Shown here: positions 20,117 through 30,378 of the stretch, piece after piece
How the letters are laid out: every line of letters begins with the position of its first letter
How positions within the stretch are numbered: the stretch's first letter is position 1
Source of the DNA: Parietichytrium sp. I65-24A
Lineage: Eukaryota > Sar > Bigyra > Thraustochytrida > Thraustochytriidae
Assembly: GCA_012862575.1 (NCBI GenBank)
Contig: BLSF01000069.1
Location: forward strand, 1 to 64,000
Reading direction: 5' to 3'
Length of the DNA stretch: 64,000 nucleotides
Translations under genes and position numbers: made by a program
Notes under the pieces: model-generated
Seen by the model: the letters and a program-made list of their open reading frames with translations, nothing else
Database searches by the model: none
Told to the model about the DNA's origin: nothing

Positions 20117-21146
20117 GTCTTGCGAGCACCTCAGCAAGTTGGAACCCCTCACAATTTCTCTTCTGACAAGGCCTTTTCGGCGACACAGGTAACCTAATGC
20201 AACAGAGAAAAGTGGGTCCCTGCCCTTGTCCTTTCCGCAACCGCTGGCACCGGAAGCCGCTCTCTTTCCTTCACCGTGACGGCCGAAGGCACTCTGCTCA
20301 GCGACCGTTGACGACTTTCAAGAGTGTTGAGGTGCGCGTGGGGCGTGGTCCATTCCCTGCACGATTACGGAGCTTCTATCGTGTAAAAGAGCGTATGTGA
20401 GTACCCCAACAAGGGACTCCGCGGACATGTCATCCCACTACGGCAGTGCTTACCGCTGCACATTATCATTCGCTTCCCCTTGAACTGTGGGCACCGGCAG
20501 ATACGGTACCGGTAGACCATAAGGTTAGTAGAAGAGTAAATACCGTAGTCCTTATAGTGGGATAAGAGTAGGATTAGAGTATTCGAGTCTAGTGAAAAGC
20601 TTAATCGACAAACTGTAGGCCAGTGCTAACAGATTCCGAACTTCATTAGATGGCTTATGAATCGGACAAGTCTGTTACCAGATTTGCCTACACTGTGTAT
20701 CTCTGAGTAGCTTAGTGTAGTAATATTAAGTACTACTGGTGATTACTCAGCTACTACTCCACTTATTCATGTATAAGCTTAGTATCAGCACTGGCAGCGT
20801 GGCAAGAGTCTCAAGAGTCACGGTAGTCACGGTGGCAAGGCTGAGAGATGAGAGATGGTGAGAGTGTGTAAGTAGTGCAAAAGTGCACCTCTGCACACTG
20901 CACCTCTGCAGTTCCCAAGCCAGCCACAGACCTGTCGCTTGCCCAATCAGCGCGGGTGGCGATGATCGGATAGTCAGGCCTTTCCAATTCTCCTTTCTTC
21001 TCACCCTTCAGTAATTTGCTTGCTCGACCAGGGCAGCGTAAGGCAAGGCAAGACAGGCAAGACAACAGGCTCTGATTCGCCTGCTCGGTCAGGGCAGTGC
21101 AGTGCAAGGCAAGGCGTTGCCCCTCCTTCCCGACTTGTTGCCTGAG
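20117..21146. other. Divergent intergenic region between HDAC and CRAL-TRIO genes
   Basis: About 1 kb that must hold both promoters. It contains CGGTACCGGT-type palindromic words near 20500 and simple GGCAAGGC/CAGGGCAG repeats around 21028-21110 just before the CRAL-TRIO start. No gene is seen. Confidence 0.5.
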
Positions 21147-22643
21147 ATGTACTCTAGGAACAATGAGCCAGAGCTGCTTGAACCGAAGGAGAATACCGGC
21201 TCTCCAGTCCTGATCAGAGGACCAGACAGTGTGGGTACTGTAAGGTCGGAGGGTTCTGGCCGCTCTGGAAATAGCTTTCGACTGCTCCGTCCACGCTTTG
21301 GCTCGAGGCGGAAAAATGCATCAGGCGAGCCTGCTACGGTAGCCCAGGAGGTTTTTCAGCAAGCACAAGAAGACTGGGCCCTCGAAAGAAGGAACCTCGA
21401 AGAGGCGCTGGGCCAATCGCAAGCGCAACTACAGTCCTTGAGAGCTTCCATTTCTGTTTGCTCAGACCGACTGCAAGTCGCAGTGAAGCCGTTCGTGTTC
21501 GTTTCACCAGGTACACTTGACAAGACGAATCGTTTTTTGAACGTCGCAAGTCAAATGCAGAAGCTTTTTACAGGTGTAATCTGTTTATGGGCGTTCTTGC
21601 CCTTCTTGGTCCCTCAGTATCTCCTTAGCGCGGTGCATTGTGCTTTATGTGTCCTTGGCTTATGCATATCTTGGAGACTCGGCGACCCGTCTTCCTATTT
21701 GGTGACATCTAACTCCCACCCGGCGTCCTTAATAGCGCAACATTTGGAGAGAATATCAGAATCAAAAGGTACTCGGGCAGATCCCGACGTTGTCACACAG
21801 GAAGAGGTGATAGTCTCAAGTTGCGAAGCTTCCAGTCAACCTGCATTTGGCACTCGAGCTTATGAAGAGGAGCAAACCCGGCATATGAAACTCCAAGTTG
21901 CGGAACTTGAGCCTCCCGAGCTGCTAGCTCTGGAAGAAGTTCGGACCAAGTTTGCGGGCGTCACCTGCACAGAGATCGAGCAGAGAATCGGAACGTTTCG
22001 CTTGAATGACGCTACGTTCCTGCGATTCCTGAGGGCACGAAAGTTTGATGTAGAAGAGGCGTGCAAGATGTTATCGAGTCACATTGCTTGGCGAAATAAG
22101 TACGTGCCTGCTGCTATCAGACCTCAGCAAGTCGCAAGTGGTATTACCGCCGGAATCGCGCGGAGAACGGGAGTCAGCTTAAGAGGGGAGCCAATTGTGT
22201 TAGTGCAGTTGGATAAGTTCCACCCCGCTGATTATGAGTCTGTCGGAGACTTTATTCGAACTTGTGCATTCTTCTTCGAACGCTCCATTCAAAACATGCC
22301 CCCAGATATTGAAAAGGGTCTGATCTTTCTGGACATGAAAGGTTTTAGTCTTGTCAAGCATTGGAACGCCAAAGCTATGAAACTGATTTTCGCATTCTTA
22401 AATGTGATCCAGGACCATAACCCCGAGCGCCTTCGTCGACTTTTACTATTTAACGTCCCTATCGTTTTTCGAGTGGCGTGGAGTGGCATTAAAAAGCTTC
22501 TAGACCCGGAAGTTGAAGGCAAAATCAGTTTCGTTAAAGATCTCAAGAGCCTACGTGAGGAGATTGAACCTGCAGCTCTCATGAAAAGATATGGTGGCGA
22601 TCGCGAGGAAGAGTACGCCGTGGACGGATTTGATGAAATCTAA
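21147..22643 (+). CDS. Sec14-like CRAL-TRIO lipid-transfer protein with membrane hairpin
   Basis: 498 residues from ATG 21147; the frame also opens from a GTG 45 bases upstream. Residues about 65-105 are a charged, probably helical region, and residues about 140-176 form two hydrophobic segments separated by a Pro, likely a membrane hairpin. The CRAL-TRIO N-terminal helices follow (about 262-320, with FLRFLRARKFDVEEACKML), then the lipid-binding CRAL-TRIO fold (about 335-485) including GLIFLDMKGF and FNVPIVFRVAWSGIKKLLDP. Sec14 relatives bind phosphatidylinositol or other lipids and present or move them between membranes. A fused membrane anchor is less common and suggests action at one organelle, perhaps the ER. 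It is divergently arranged with the HDAC gene. Confidence 0.92.
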   Translation: MYSRNNEPELLEPKENTGSPVLIRGPDSVGTVRSEGSGRSGNSFRLLRPRFGSRRKNASGEPATVAQEVFQQAQEDWALERRNLEEALGQSQAQLQSLRASISVCSDRLQVAVKPFVFVSPGTLDKTNRFLNVASQMQKLFTGVICLWAFLPFLVPQYLLSAVHCALCVLGLCISWRLGDPSSYLVTSNSHPASLIAQHLERISESKGTRADPDVVTQEEVIVSSCEASSQPAFGTRAYEEEQTRHMKLQVAELEPPELLALEEVRTKFAGVTCTEIEQRIGTFRLNDATFLRFLRARKFDVEEACKMLSSHIAWRNKYVPAAIRPQQVASGITAGIARRTGVSLRGEPIVLVQLDKFHPADYESVGDFIRTCAFFFERSIQNMPPDIEKGLIFLDMKGFSLVKHWNAKAMKLIFAFLNVIQDHNPERLRRLLLFNVPIVFRVAWSGIKKLLDPEVEGKISFVKDLKSLREEIEPAALMKRYGGDREEEYAVDGFDEI

Positions 22644-24165
22644 CCCCCGCAAGTCGTTTGGGAGTTCCGGGAATTGACTAGGGTAGTTTTTCTTTCCGCT
22701 CCGGTTCCATTTCTCGATGTCAGTACTGGGGGCCCAAATATCGGTTCACACAGATGTACGCCGTACGCAAGACATACGCGTACGTACGTACGTGTACATG
22801 TACAGTTGCAGACTGCAGTGCTTAGACAGTGTCTGCTTTGGTCAGACAACATGACAACATCGAATCTGTACGAAATATTTGCCGGTTCGGTAAATTCCAA
22901 ATTCGAATGTACCACTTTCCTTCGCATTTGACAAAGCGATAGTTCAGGCGCGTGAGCAAGGCCCTCATGGCGTGCCGCGGACTCTCCACCTAAAGGAGCT
23001 TGACTAGCCGATAAGCATATCTCTCTATCGCTTCAGCGCACTTTTAAGGGTACTCGCTAGGAGGAGGAAGGGGTGAGTGAGTGAGTGTTCGCACATGACA
23101 GAGAAAGAGAGGAGAGAGAAAGAGAGGTACTTGCAATCCCTCCGAGCCGCACTCGTAATCTGGTTCTCAATGTCAGTTGCAGTCCGAATGCCATACAGCC
23201 CGTTTGGTTCTTCACCTCTCTCTCATCCGAACCCGTTTGCGACAGCTCGCCTCCCATTCGAAATCTTGGGAGTGGAAGTGGTTCAGCACATTCGCATTTT
23301 CAAGGCGGATTTGCGCTTCAAACACAGCATTCTTGTAATTTTGTACTTTATAAACTTTCCTCCCCGATCAACCCTGAGAATCAGTCACTGTCAATCCTCA
23401 TTTCACAACGCATGGACCTCCGCATCTCCAGAGATTTCTTTTTTTTTCTGGATTGCGTCAGTACTTCCTGTCAGTGCAGTACCGGTGCTATATACCATAT
23501 AGGTGTTCGTACTAAAATTGGACCCGGGAGGGTACGTAGCGATTATGCTATACGTGGATAGCAGAGTGATCCAAGTACTACAGTGCAGTGATTTCTAAAA
23601 AAAAAACTAAACCACAACGTGCTATTGCGGGTGTACTGTCCTCTAGGCTAATCGAGTCCAGTCCTTCATTCCAACGATGTGGAATTCTCCTACACAGGAG
23701 CTCTTGGACTCTTCGAGTCCCTCTGGCTAGACGTTTGGCTAAAATTGAATTTACGGTCGATCAAGCAAAAAGAAGCCTGTTCTTGATGCTCAAGTTGCTC
23801 GAGAACCTTCTGGGTCGGTTCGCATCTGCTGACCCTACGGATCTCGGCGTACGATAGCGATTCTCTGCACTGTGCAGTACTCGAGTACTGGCAGTACTGG
23901 CTGCAAATCAACTTTCCAGGCCTAGGAGGTATTCGAAGGGTTGGAATGTGAATCAGAGAATTCAGGATTCAGGAAATCCTGGTCGCACGGCTTATCGCGA
24001 CACTTCCTCTTACAGATAACGCGAGAACGCTGTTATACAGTACTAGCGACGAATAGTCTTTGCTGGACTGTGAGCCTTCATTCCATGCAAGGCAGTCCCC
24101 AAACCCAACACCAAGAGCAAAACCAGAAATCAGAAGAATCAGAACGAAGAGCAACTCATACCAAA
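22644..24165. other. Intergenic region downstream of CRAL-TRIO gene
   Basis: No gene recognised. It holds ACGTACGTACGTGTACATGTAC-like alternating tracts (22770-22805), a GA-rich run (23098-23128) and GTACT palindromes near 23470 and 23875. Overlapping plus frames at 23077-23561 lack any domain. Confidence 0.45.
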
Positions 24166-24306
24166 ATGCCAGGCAAAGAAGACCGCGCAACAGAAATGAA
24201 GGATGAGAAGCTTCATCCAAAGGCCCAGGAAGAAGGCCCAGGAGGAAAGCCTAACGAGAAGCCGGCGGAGAACAAGCAGGCGTCAACCCCGATTGAGAAG
24301 CAGTAA
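24166..24306 (+). CDS. Possible small Lys/Glu-rich protein
   Basis: Forty-six codons from ATG 24166 (context CCAAAATGCC): MPGKEDRATEMKDEKLHPKA then a Lys/Glu/Pro/Gln-rich tail ending TPIEKQ. The frame stays open further upstream (to about 23941) with less convincing sequence. The product would be highly charged and disordered. It converges on the prominin-like gene. No family is recognised, and it may be chance or the last exon of a spliced gene. Confidence 0.25.
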   Translation: MPGKEDRATEMKDEKLHPKAQEEGPGGKPNEKPAENKQASTPIEKQ

Positions 24307-24617
24307 ATGTAATAGTTATCATCCGTCTTGCGACACCAGAATAAAATTGACATTATTGGCCAAGTCGTAATTTCGGCAAGAAAAATTATCTTTTCTTTTA
24401 TTTTTTCTGTTTTCATGTCATATTCATGGGTTTGAAACCCGTACTGTAACGCAGCACTACTTTGAATGGGATGGTCTGAACTTTTGGCGAGAGGAGTGCG
24501 CAATGCTATTTGTTTTTTATCTTTTCGAATCCACAACGTTTCTTGAGTCTCGTCTCGCCCGGTATTGAAATTCGCCAAACGCAACAGTGAGCAACCCTTG
24601 ACCTGTTGCTTGACAGT
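24307..24617. other. Short intergenic region, convergent 3' ends
   Basis: About 310 bases between the small plus-strand frame and the 3' end of the prominin-like gene, with an A/T-rich stretch (24375-24415). Nothing recognised. Confidence 0.4.
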
Positions 24618-26747
24618 CTAACCTCTCTTGGTTCCTGCAACTTTGTCAGCCCAAACAGCAACAGGTTTGTTTCCTCCAAAGATGCGCACGTTTATGAAGA
24701 CACCGGTCACGACAACTGCAACGCCACAGAGAGCAATGAGCAAGAACAGCATCGAGACAGCACTGAGAGCTGTGTACGTGGTCTCACAAAGGCTCATCTC
24801 GATAGCGTAATACCCCTCCGCCACAAACGTGCAATTTCCACTGTTCGCCAGCTCATCAAGAGCGTCAGACAGAGGCTCGGAAAGGTCTCTGACGTGCGTG
24901 AAGTTTCCTATTAGATCAGCGCCCAACTGTTGGAATGCAGTCAAATTTGAAAGTGTGTACACATTCTGAGCTTTTAAATCATCCATTGCACTCTCAGCAA
25001 GAATGGACTTCATTGTCACCTCTCGGAGTCCTGCGAGCGTAGTCTGATCGGCCCAAGGATTGTTTGCTTGGGGCGCGCACGTGGAAGTACTGAGACACTC
25101 GTACTCGCATGAAGGCGTTGGGGTGCAGTCCTCCTCTGTGTAGTTCTGTGCTAGTCCAACACTTGCCTCGTACAAGTAAGTGTTCATCGCGCTCAAAGCT
25201 TCTTCTGCAGAATCGGAGGCAATTCCAAAATCGCTAAGCGTGATGTTGTCAATTTTTTGAAGCATGGATCCCAGGTCTGGGTCAGTTATATTCAAGTTCG
25301 CGTCGACCTTGTCCAGGCCAGAGAAGAGGTCGGTGAGAAACCCAAAGCTTTCGTCAATGTGCATTGACTTGAGCACTGGAATGGACGGACTCGCAAAGCA
25401 TCCCTCTAAGATGGAGATGGGTGTTGAGCTAACGTTTCCGTCGGTGGCAAATTTACCAATATATCCGGTCATGTTTGCAGGAATGATCAGAGCAAACTCG
25501 CACACGTCAGAGAAAATAAGAGTGACGGGCATAAAGACACCAGCCAGTAGGAAGAGTACGGTCATGAAAAGGTATGAGCAGATCCAGCTTCCTTTCAGAC
25601 TTAAGGTCGCAACTTTATCGTCCAATTTGCAAGGTGTCAGCAGCGACACAATGACGAGCAGGCCAGCAGCAAAGGCCAGGAACACAATCGAATAAAATGC
25701 ATACGAGAGCGTGCTCAGCAGTGTCAAGTAGCTGCTGATCTCTGCAACGGCATCATCAATGAATTCCTGCATCCCCTCTTGCAGCTCCTCCTGGCTTTGA
25801 ACCTGCTCAAGTGCTTCAGACGCAACGTCTTCCAACAGCGTTTGGGCACTAGATTCTACGATTGTCGACTCGATGAGGTCATGCATCTCCATGAGGTCAT
25901 CCACGATCGGCTCTGTCGCGTTAATCAACTGAGCTTTAGCATCTCCTACCTCTTCGGCAAGATCTGCGACAAAATCGGAAGTGATGTTCGGGAGATAAAG
26001 AGAGGTCAGCGTATAATGAAGCGCCGCAAACGACGCAACAGCCTTCTCGTATGACACGTGAATGTCGCCCAGGGGCGCAATGGCAGATTCTACTTCACCA
26101 AGGATCTCAATTACTGTTTCGTTCAAAGATATGACCGGTGTCTGAATCTCGTCAAGGAAACTATCGTACGCAACGCTGAATGTGTTGAGCGCGCATGCGG
26201 AATCCACAGTCCCCGTCACAAACTCGCCCATTTCGCTGATAGACACCAGGCTCATAATCACTGCCGCAGCCGAGAAGAAGAAGTAAAAGACAATCGGCAA
26301 GAGTCTCTGCAACAAGTTGTACTCCTCTGGGTTGCGCTCTTTAAAACAGCATTTCTTGCAGCAAAAAAAACAGAATGGACAGCCTAAAATTGCTAGTGCA
26401 AAAAAGACAATCCCTGGCGCGGCATAAGGAATGAGCGACTTGACGTACACGCTTGGAAACTCCGATGTAAACATTTCCGTAGGTTCCTTGTCAAATTCAG
26501 CCAGAAGAACATTCTCCCTCTTCGTAAACATGTCAATGAGAGCCCATGACTGCTCGATTTGCGTTGCCGCTGTTGCTAACCCCCCACTCACAGCGCTTTC
26601 CAGCTTGCTGCTATCGGCCGCATCCGTGATCTTTGCGAGATAATCCTCTCCTTGGTAGGACACACAAAATTCTGTCGTCGTTTCCGCATCAGAGACCGGG
26701 ATGTGTTCGAACAGAACCGGCACAAAGACGAAGACAGCGGTCCTCAT
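24618..26747 (-). CDS. Prominin-like pentaspan membrane glycoprotein
   Basis: 709 residues from ATG 26747, which starts a signal peptide (MRTAVFVFVPVLFEH); the frame extends to a GTG 18 codons upstream. The layout is that of prominins: TM1 (about 107-124), a short Cys-rich cytosolic loop (CPFCFFCCKKCC), TM2 (about 150-168), a first large loop of about 180 residues, TM3 (352-372) and TM4 (389-413), a second large loop with Cys motifs (TPTPSCEYECLSTSTC), and TM5 near the C-terminus. Both large loops carry several N-glycosylation sites (NIT, NAT, NMT, NVS, NFT), as expected for extracellular parts. Prominins sit in cholesterol-rich plasma-membrane protrusions and cilia. Sequence identity to animal prominins cannot be judged here; tweety-like proteins share a similar topology. 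Function is inferred from architecture. Confidence 0.75.
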   Translation of the reverse strand: MRTAVFVFVPVLFEHIPVSDAETTTEFCVSYQGEDYLAKITDAADSSKLESAVSGGLATAATQIEQSWALIDMFTKRENVLLAEFDKEPTEMFTSEFPSVYVKSLIPYAAPGIVFFALAILGCPFCFFCCKKCCFKERNPEEYNLLQRLLPIVFYFFFSAAAVIMSLVSISEMGEFVTGTVDSACALNTFSVAYDSFLDEIQTPVISLNETVIEILGEVESAIAPLGDIHVSYEKAVASFAALHYTLTSLYLPNITSDFVADLAEEVGDAKAQLINATEPIVDDLMEMHDLIESTIVESSAQTLLEDVASEALEQVQSQEELQEGMQEFIDDAVAEISSYLTLLSTLSYAFYSIVFLAFAAGLLVIVSLLTPCKLDDKVATLSLKGSWICSYLFMTVLFLLAGVFMPVTLIFSDVCEFALIIPANMTGYIGKFATDGNVSSTPISILEGCFASPSIPVLKSMHIDESFGFLTDLFSGLDKVDANLNITDPDLGSMLQKIDNITLSDFGIASDSAEEALSAMNTYLYEASVGLAQNYTEEDCTPTPSCEYECLSTSTCAPQANNPWADQTTLAGLREVTMKSILAESAMDDLKAQNVYTLSNLTAFQQLGADLIGNFTHVRDLSEPLSDALDELANSGNCTFVAEGYYAIEMSLCETTYTALSAVSMLFLLIALCGVAVVVTGVFINVRIFGGNKPVAVWADKVAGTKRG

Positions 26748-28249
26748 TGTGCTACACTGCGCCAGTGCGATCGCCAAGACCAAATCAAGGCGCAAGTGCA
26801 CCGATACCGTAGCGTGGAGCTCCCGTCAACGACCGAAATAGCCGCGTTTCGCCCGGACGTCCAAGTCAGCTGCCAGGGGGATGGGGGGCCAGGGGCGCGA
26901 GCACCTCGGGACCGCACTTGACCTTCGTGTTGGACGACAAATTCTCGCTTCTTGCCAATTTCTAGACTGTCCACCCGAGCGAATATACTGTTTCTACTGT
27001 TTCGAACAAGTCACTAGTTGGGAGACACAGTGCCAGGACTTGTAGCTTGAGGTCCACCTCTGCAATTGTGATCCGTACCAACACACGCTTCCTCGCCCTT
27101 ACTTGGCGAGGCGAAAACGAGAAATTGTACCACTACTTGCCCAACTTGCATGCTCTCTAGCTAGATTTTCGCGGGCCTTGCAAACATCAACTTAATGTCG
27201 GATGATCCGAGTCTGAATGTTCTGCTGCATGGTAGTGAGCTAGTTGCTTAGGAGAGGGATATGACCGTTAGCGGATCTCTCCGGACTTGGACGGTCAAAG
27301 GAATGATCGCGGTAAGTTTTTGACTGATAGTGGAGCCTGCAAGTAATAGTCAGCAAAACGAGGGCGAGAGAGGGGTGGTGCAATTCTTGGATCAACACAC
27401 GAGTTTGAGGTGCACATTTTCAGTTGAAATTTATAGATTGCAAAACAACCCAATCAATTTAGTTTGGGTGAGCGTTAGTCGGGCGATCTTATCCTGAATA
27501 AAGAAAATTTCATATCGAAGGTGAGGAAAAAACGAGAAAATCTCGAACCGTGAGTGGGAATGATTTGAGATGCTGGCTGCGATGGGGCAAAGTGCGCACT
27601 TGCTTCTACCCGTTTTCTGCCATACCCCCGGGCCAAATGCGCTACGGCGAAAGACCGTGACTACTGCATGCGACTCAAGAGTCTATGCACCAATTACGCT
27701 CTACTATAGTAACAGCAACTCGCTAAGCGACCCCAGACTCAATAGCTGGAACTGCACGAAGAGGATCGCCGAAGGCGGGCGCGCTTGATTTATGTTTCCG
27801 AAAAGAGTATTTGTGGTCCTCTAGTGTTGGGAACCAATCTGAAATTACAAACTGAGAGAAAGAGAACTAACTGTAAAGTTCCATCTCGAGAAGGTACTGC
27901 ATTTCTGAACTTGCGCTCAAGTTGCAAAACCTTCTCAGTTGTCACTTTCAAGGTTTTGCGTTTGCCAAACTATTTCAAAGTCAAAACCACTTTGCCGAAC
28001 AGTAAATTAGAATGGGGAGTGGTGTTGATTTGTTTGAAAGTTACCAATCAAAACACTGTCAAGCTGCAGAACAGATTTCTCTGTAGCTATAATGACCCCG
28101 AGCTAAGAGTCCTTCTGACTATTTAGTGTGGCTAAGGCAAGTCACCCTTTAACTGCGCAGCGGTAACTGGGTGCCTTTATTTCGATGCTTAAACTAAACT
28201 TTAAGATCGGTTTTGGAGACTCGCGTCGGGGAAGGATACTGTTGTGCAC

Positions 28250-28350
28250 TCACTGTCAGTACACTGGCAGTACTAGCTAGCTAGTGCAATACCAGCATCA
28301 GCGCGGTACTCGAGATACTCGAGTACAGTACTCAGTACACTCAGTACTGT
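28250..28350. repeat. GTAC/CTAG palindromic cluster
   Basis: A run of overlapping palindromic words (CACTGTCAGTACACTGGCAG, TAGCTAGCTAG, TACTCGAGATACTCGAGTAC, AGTACTCAGTACACTCAGTA). Similar but shorter clusters occur in many intergenic regions of this window, seldom in genes. Confidence 0.7.
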
Positions 28351-28453
28351 AAGAACAGTGGACGATGCATGATTGTGCATGTTCGTAGTCTAGAGCTCTC
28401 CAGTGTCGCAGATTGTCGCAAATTGTCGCGGATTGTCGCAGTGCGCGCAGCGA

Positions 28454-28498
28454 GGCGAACGATAGTGATCAGCTGCAACCCCTGTCATAGTGGGGTGC
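28454..28498 (+). repeat. Dispersed repeat family B, copy upstream of D-lactate dehydrogenase
   Basis: GGCGAACGATAGTGATCAGC then TGCAACCCCTGTCATAGTGG matches 16318-16373. It ends 72 bases before the ATG of the dehydrogenase, so it lies in the promoter or 5' leader. Confidence 0.8.
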
Positions 28499-28570
28499 AG
28501 AGCGCGGGGCACGCAGAGGCAGGAAGACGAGCGGGCAAAGGGAGGAGAACAGCTTAGCCTGAAGATACTG

Positions 28571-30106
28571 ATGATGCGCGCGGCGCGGACCTTGAGCTCC
28601 TCACCGCTTTCGCTGCTTAAAGCGCACCAGTTCAGCAGCCTTGCGCGGGGTTTGCAACCCCCGACTCTCTCCCGTTGGGATGTAGAGCGCGGGCTCGGTG
28701 CCGGGGAAGGGCAGGCGCTGCTAAAGAGTGAGCTCTCCAAGCATTTTGAGCCGGATCAGATCATCACAAACCAAAGTGTGCTGCAAAGACACGGTACGGA
28801 CGAGAGCTTTCATGACGGAAGCACAGTTTTCCCGGATGTGGTGGTGAACCCCAGGGACGTGGAGCAAGTTAGCAACGCGATGAAACTCGCCAAACAGCTT
28901 GGATGCCCCGTGATTCCCTTTGGAGTAGGCACTAGCCTGGAAGGGCACGTCGCAGCATTGCGCGGCGGGCTGTGTCTTGATTTTTCAGTCCACATGAATC
29001 AGGTTTTAGAGATAAACGCGGAAGACATGGATTGCCGCGTACAAGCCGGTTGCACGCGGGTGGCGCTGAATGAGGAGCTGCGCAACTCGGGGCTTTTCTT
29101 CCCTATCGACCCAGGCGCAAATGCCACGATCGGGGGGATGGCTGCAACCAGCGCCAGCGGTACGAACGCTGTGCGGTACGGCACGATGAAGCAAAATGTG
29201 CTTGCTCTTACGTGCGTGCTGGAGGATGGCCGTGTAATTCGCACTGGATCAAGGGCTAAGAAGTCGAGCGCTGGATTTGACTTGACATCGCTATTTGTTG
29301 GGAGCGAGGGTACGCTTGGGTGCATAACCGACGTTGTTGTCAAGTTGTACGGACAGCCTGAAAAAGTTGCGAGCGCGGTCTGCTCGTTTGAATCGTCTGA
29401 GGGAGCAACGAATACAGTTGTAACCGCTCTGCAGTTTGGAGTTCCGCTTGCGAAAGCAGAATTTCTGGACAAACTTTCTATAGAGGCGGTCTTACGGCGT
29501 GTTCCAGAGCTAGCGGACGTGCTCCCAAAGGAGAAACCTTGCCTGTTTCTTGAATTTCACGGAAGTGAGGCTGCTGTGCAAGATCAGCTCGAGACAGTGA
29601 AGGCTATTGCTGCAGAAAATGGTATCGTCGGTGACTTTCGTATGGCTCACAAAGAAGAAGAACGGAGTCGATTGTGGAAAGCGAGGCATGAGGCGTATTA
29701 CGCCGCCATGCAACTTCGCCCCGGTTCACGCGGATGCCCAACCGATGTTTGCGTGCCAATTTCGCGATTATCAGAGTGTATCGAGGAAACTGCCAGAGAT
29801 GTCGTGGATTCGAACCTCTTGGCTCCAATTTTCGGGCATGTTGGCGATGGCAACTTCCATGTTATTCTCTTAGCCAAGCCAGATGAGGACGACGAGGATT
29901 ACTTCAAACGATTGTTCGCCTTCAATGATAGACTAGTTGAAAGAGCAATCGCGGCTGGCGGAACTTGTACTGGGGAGCACGGAATTGGTTATGGCAAGCT
30001 TAAATGGCTTGTGAAGGAGCACGGTCAAAATGCTGTTGATGTCATGCACTTGATTAAGCATGCGCTCGACCCAGAGAATCGGCTTAATCCGGGAAAGGCA
30101 ATCTAG
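28571..30106 (+). CDS. LDHD: D-lactate dehydrogenase (FAD, mitochondrial type)
   Basis: 511 residues from ATG 28571 (a second ATG follows at once). The N-terminus RAARTLSSSPLSLLKAHQFS is basic, Ser-rich and lacks acids, a typical mitochondrial presequence. The FAD-binding PCMH domain covers about 85-265 with PFGVGTSLEGH, GTNAVRYGTM and LFVGSEGTLG. The C-terminal FAD-oxidase domain carries FGHVGDGNFH (about 422-430), TGEHGIGYGK (467-476) and DPENRLNPGK (500-509). Spacing and wording match vertebrate and yeast D-lactate dehydrogenases better than D-2-hydroxyglutarate dehydrogenase. The enzyme oxidises D-lactate to pyruvate, usually passing electrons to cytochrome c, and clears methylglyoxal-derived D-lactate. 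All motifs are intact. A family B repeat lies just upstream. Confidence 0.93.
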   Translation: MMRAARTLSSSPLSLLKAHQFSSLARGLQPPTLSRWDVERGLGAGEGQALLKSELSKHFEPDQIITNQSVLQRHGTDESFHDGSTVFPDVVVNPRDVEQVSNAMKLAKQLGCPVIPFGVGTSLEGHVAALRGGLCLDFSVHMNQVLEINAEDMDCRVQAGCTRVALNEELRNSGLFFPIDPGANATIGGMAATSASGTNAVRYGTMKQNVLALTCVLEDGRVIRTGSRAKKSSAGFDLTSLFVGSEGTLGCITDVVVKLYGQPEKVASAVCSFESSEGATNTVVTALQFGVPLAKAEFLDKLSIEAVLRRVPELADVLPKEKPCLFLEFHGSEAAVQDQLETVKAIAAENGIVGDFRMAHKEEERSRLWKARHEAYYAAMQLRPGSRGCPTDVCVPISRLSECIEETARDVVDSNLLAPIFGHVGDGNFHVILLAKPDEDDEDYFKRLFAFNDRLVERAIAAGGTCTGEHGIGYGKLKWLVKEHGQNAVDVMHLIKHALDPENRLNPGKAI

Positions 30107-30378
30107 ACTATGCAGTGAATTTGACAACTCTTGATTGTGTCAAGTAAACTTTATCCCTCTGTTTTTCGTAACACAACAATTGTCAAGAATTTATTAACGC
30201 AATATATTTAGGGAAAAGCTTAAAACGGAAAAGCTTTCGCAAAATTTGGGACTGCACCAAGTCGGCTGACCGGATCAACAGTTCCGCTGTTGAAGCAGCT
30301 TTGTTTTCGCCATTCCGCTGGCTTTGAGTCGCTGACTCTGAGCACACGCTTTAAGCTCATTTTGTATCCAATCGAAGG

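Larger units (their letters stand above)
26748..28570. other. Divergent intergenic region between prominin-like and D-lactate dehydrogenase genes
   Basis: 1.8 kb without a recognised gene. It holds a dense GTAC/CTAG palindrome cluster (28250-28350) and a full family B dispersed repeat (28454-28498) about 70 bases before the dehydrogenase ATG. Short open frames at 27570-28126 have no domain. Confidence 0.5.

Noticed and set aside
29808-29824. GGTTCGAATCC-like tRNA T-arm on the minus strand
   Set aside because: It lies inside the D-lactate dehydrogenase coding region (DVVDSNLLAP), and no acceptor, D-arm or anticodon arm can be placed around it.
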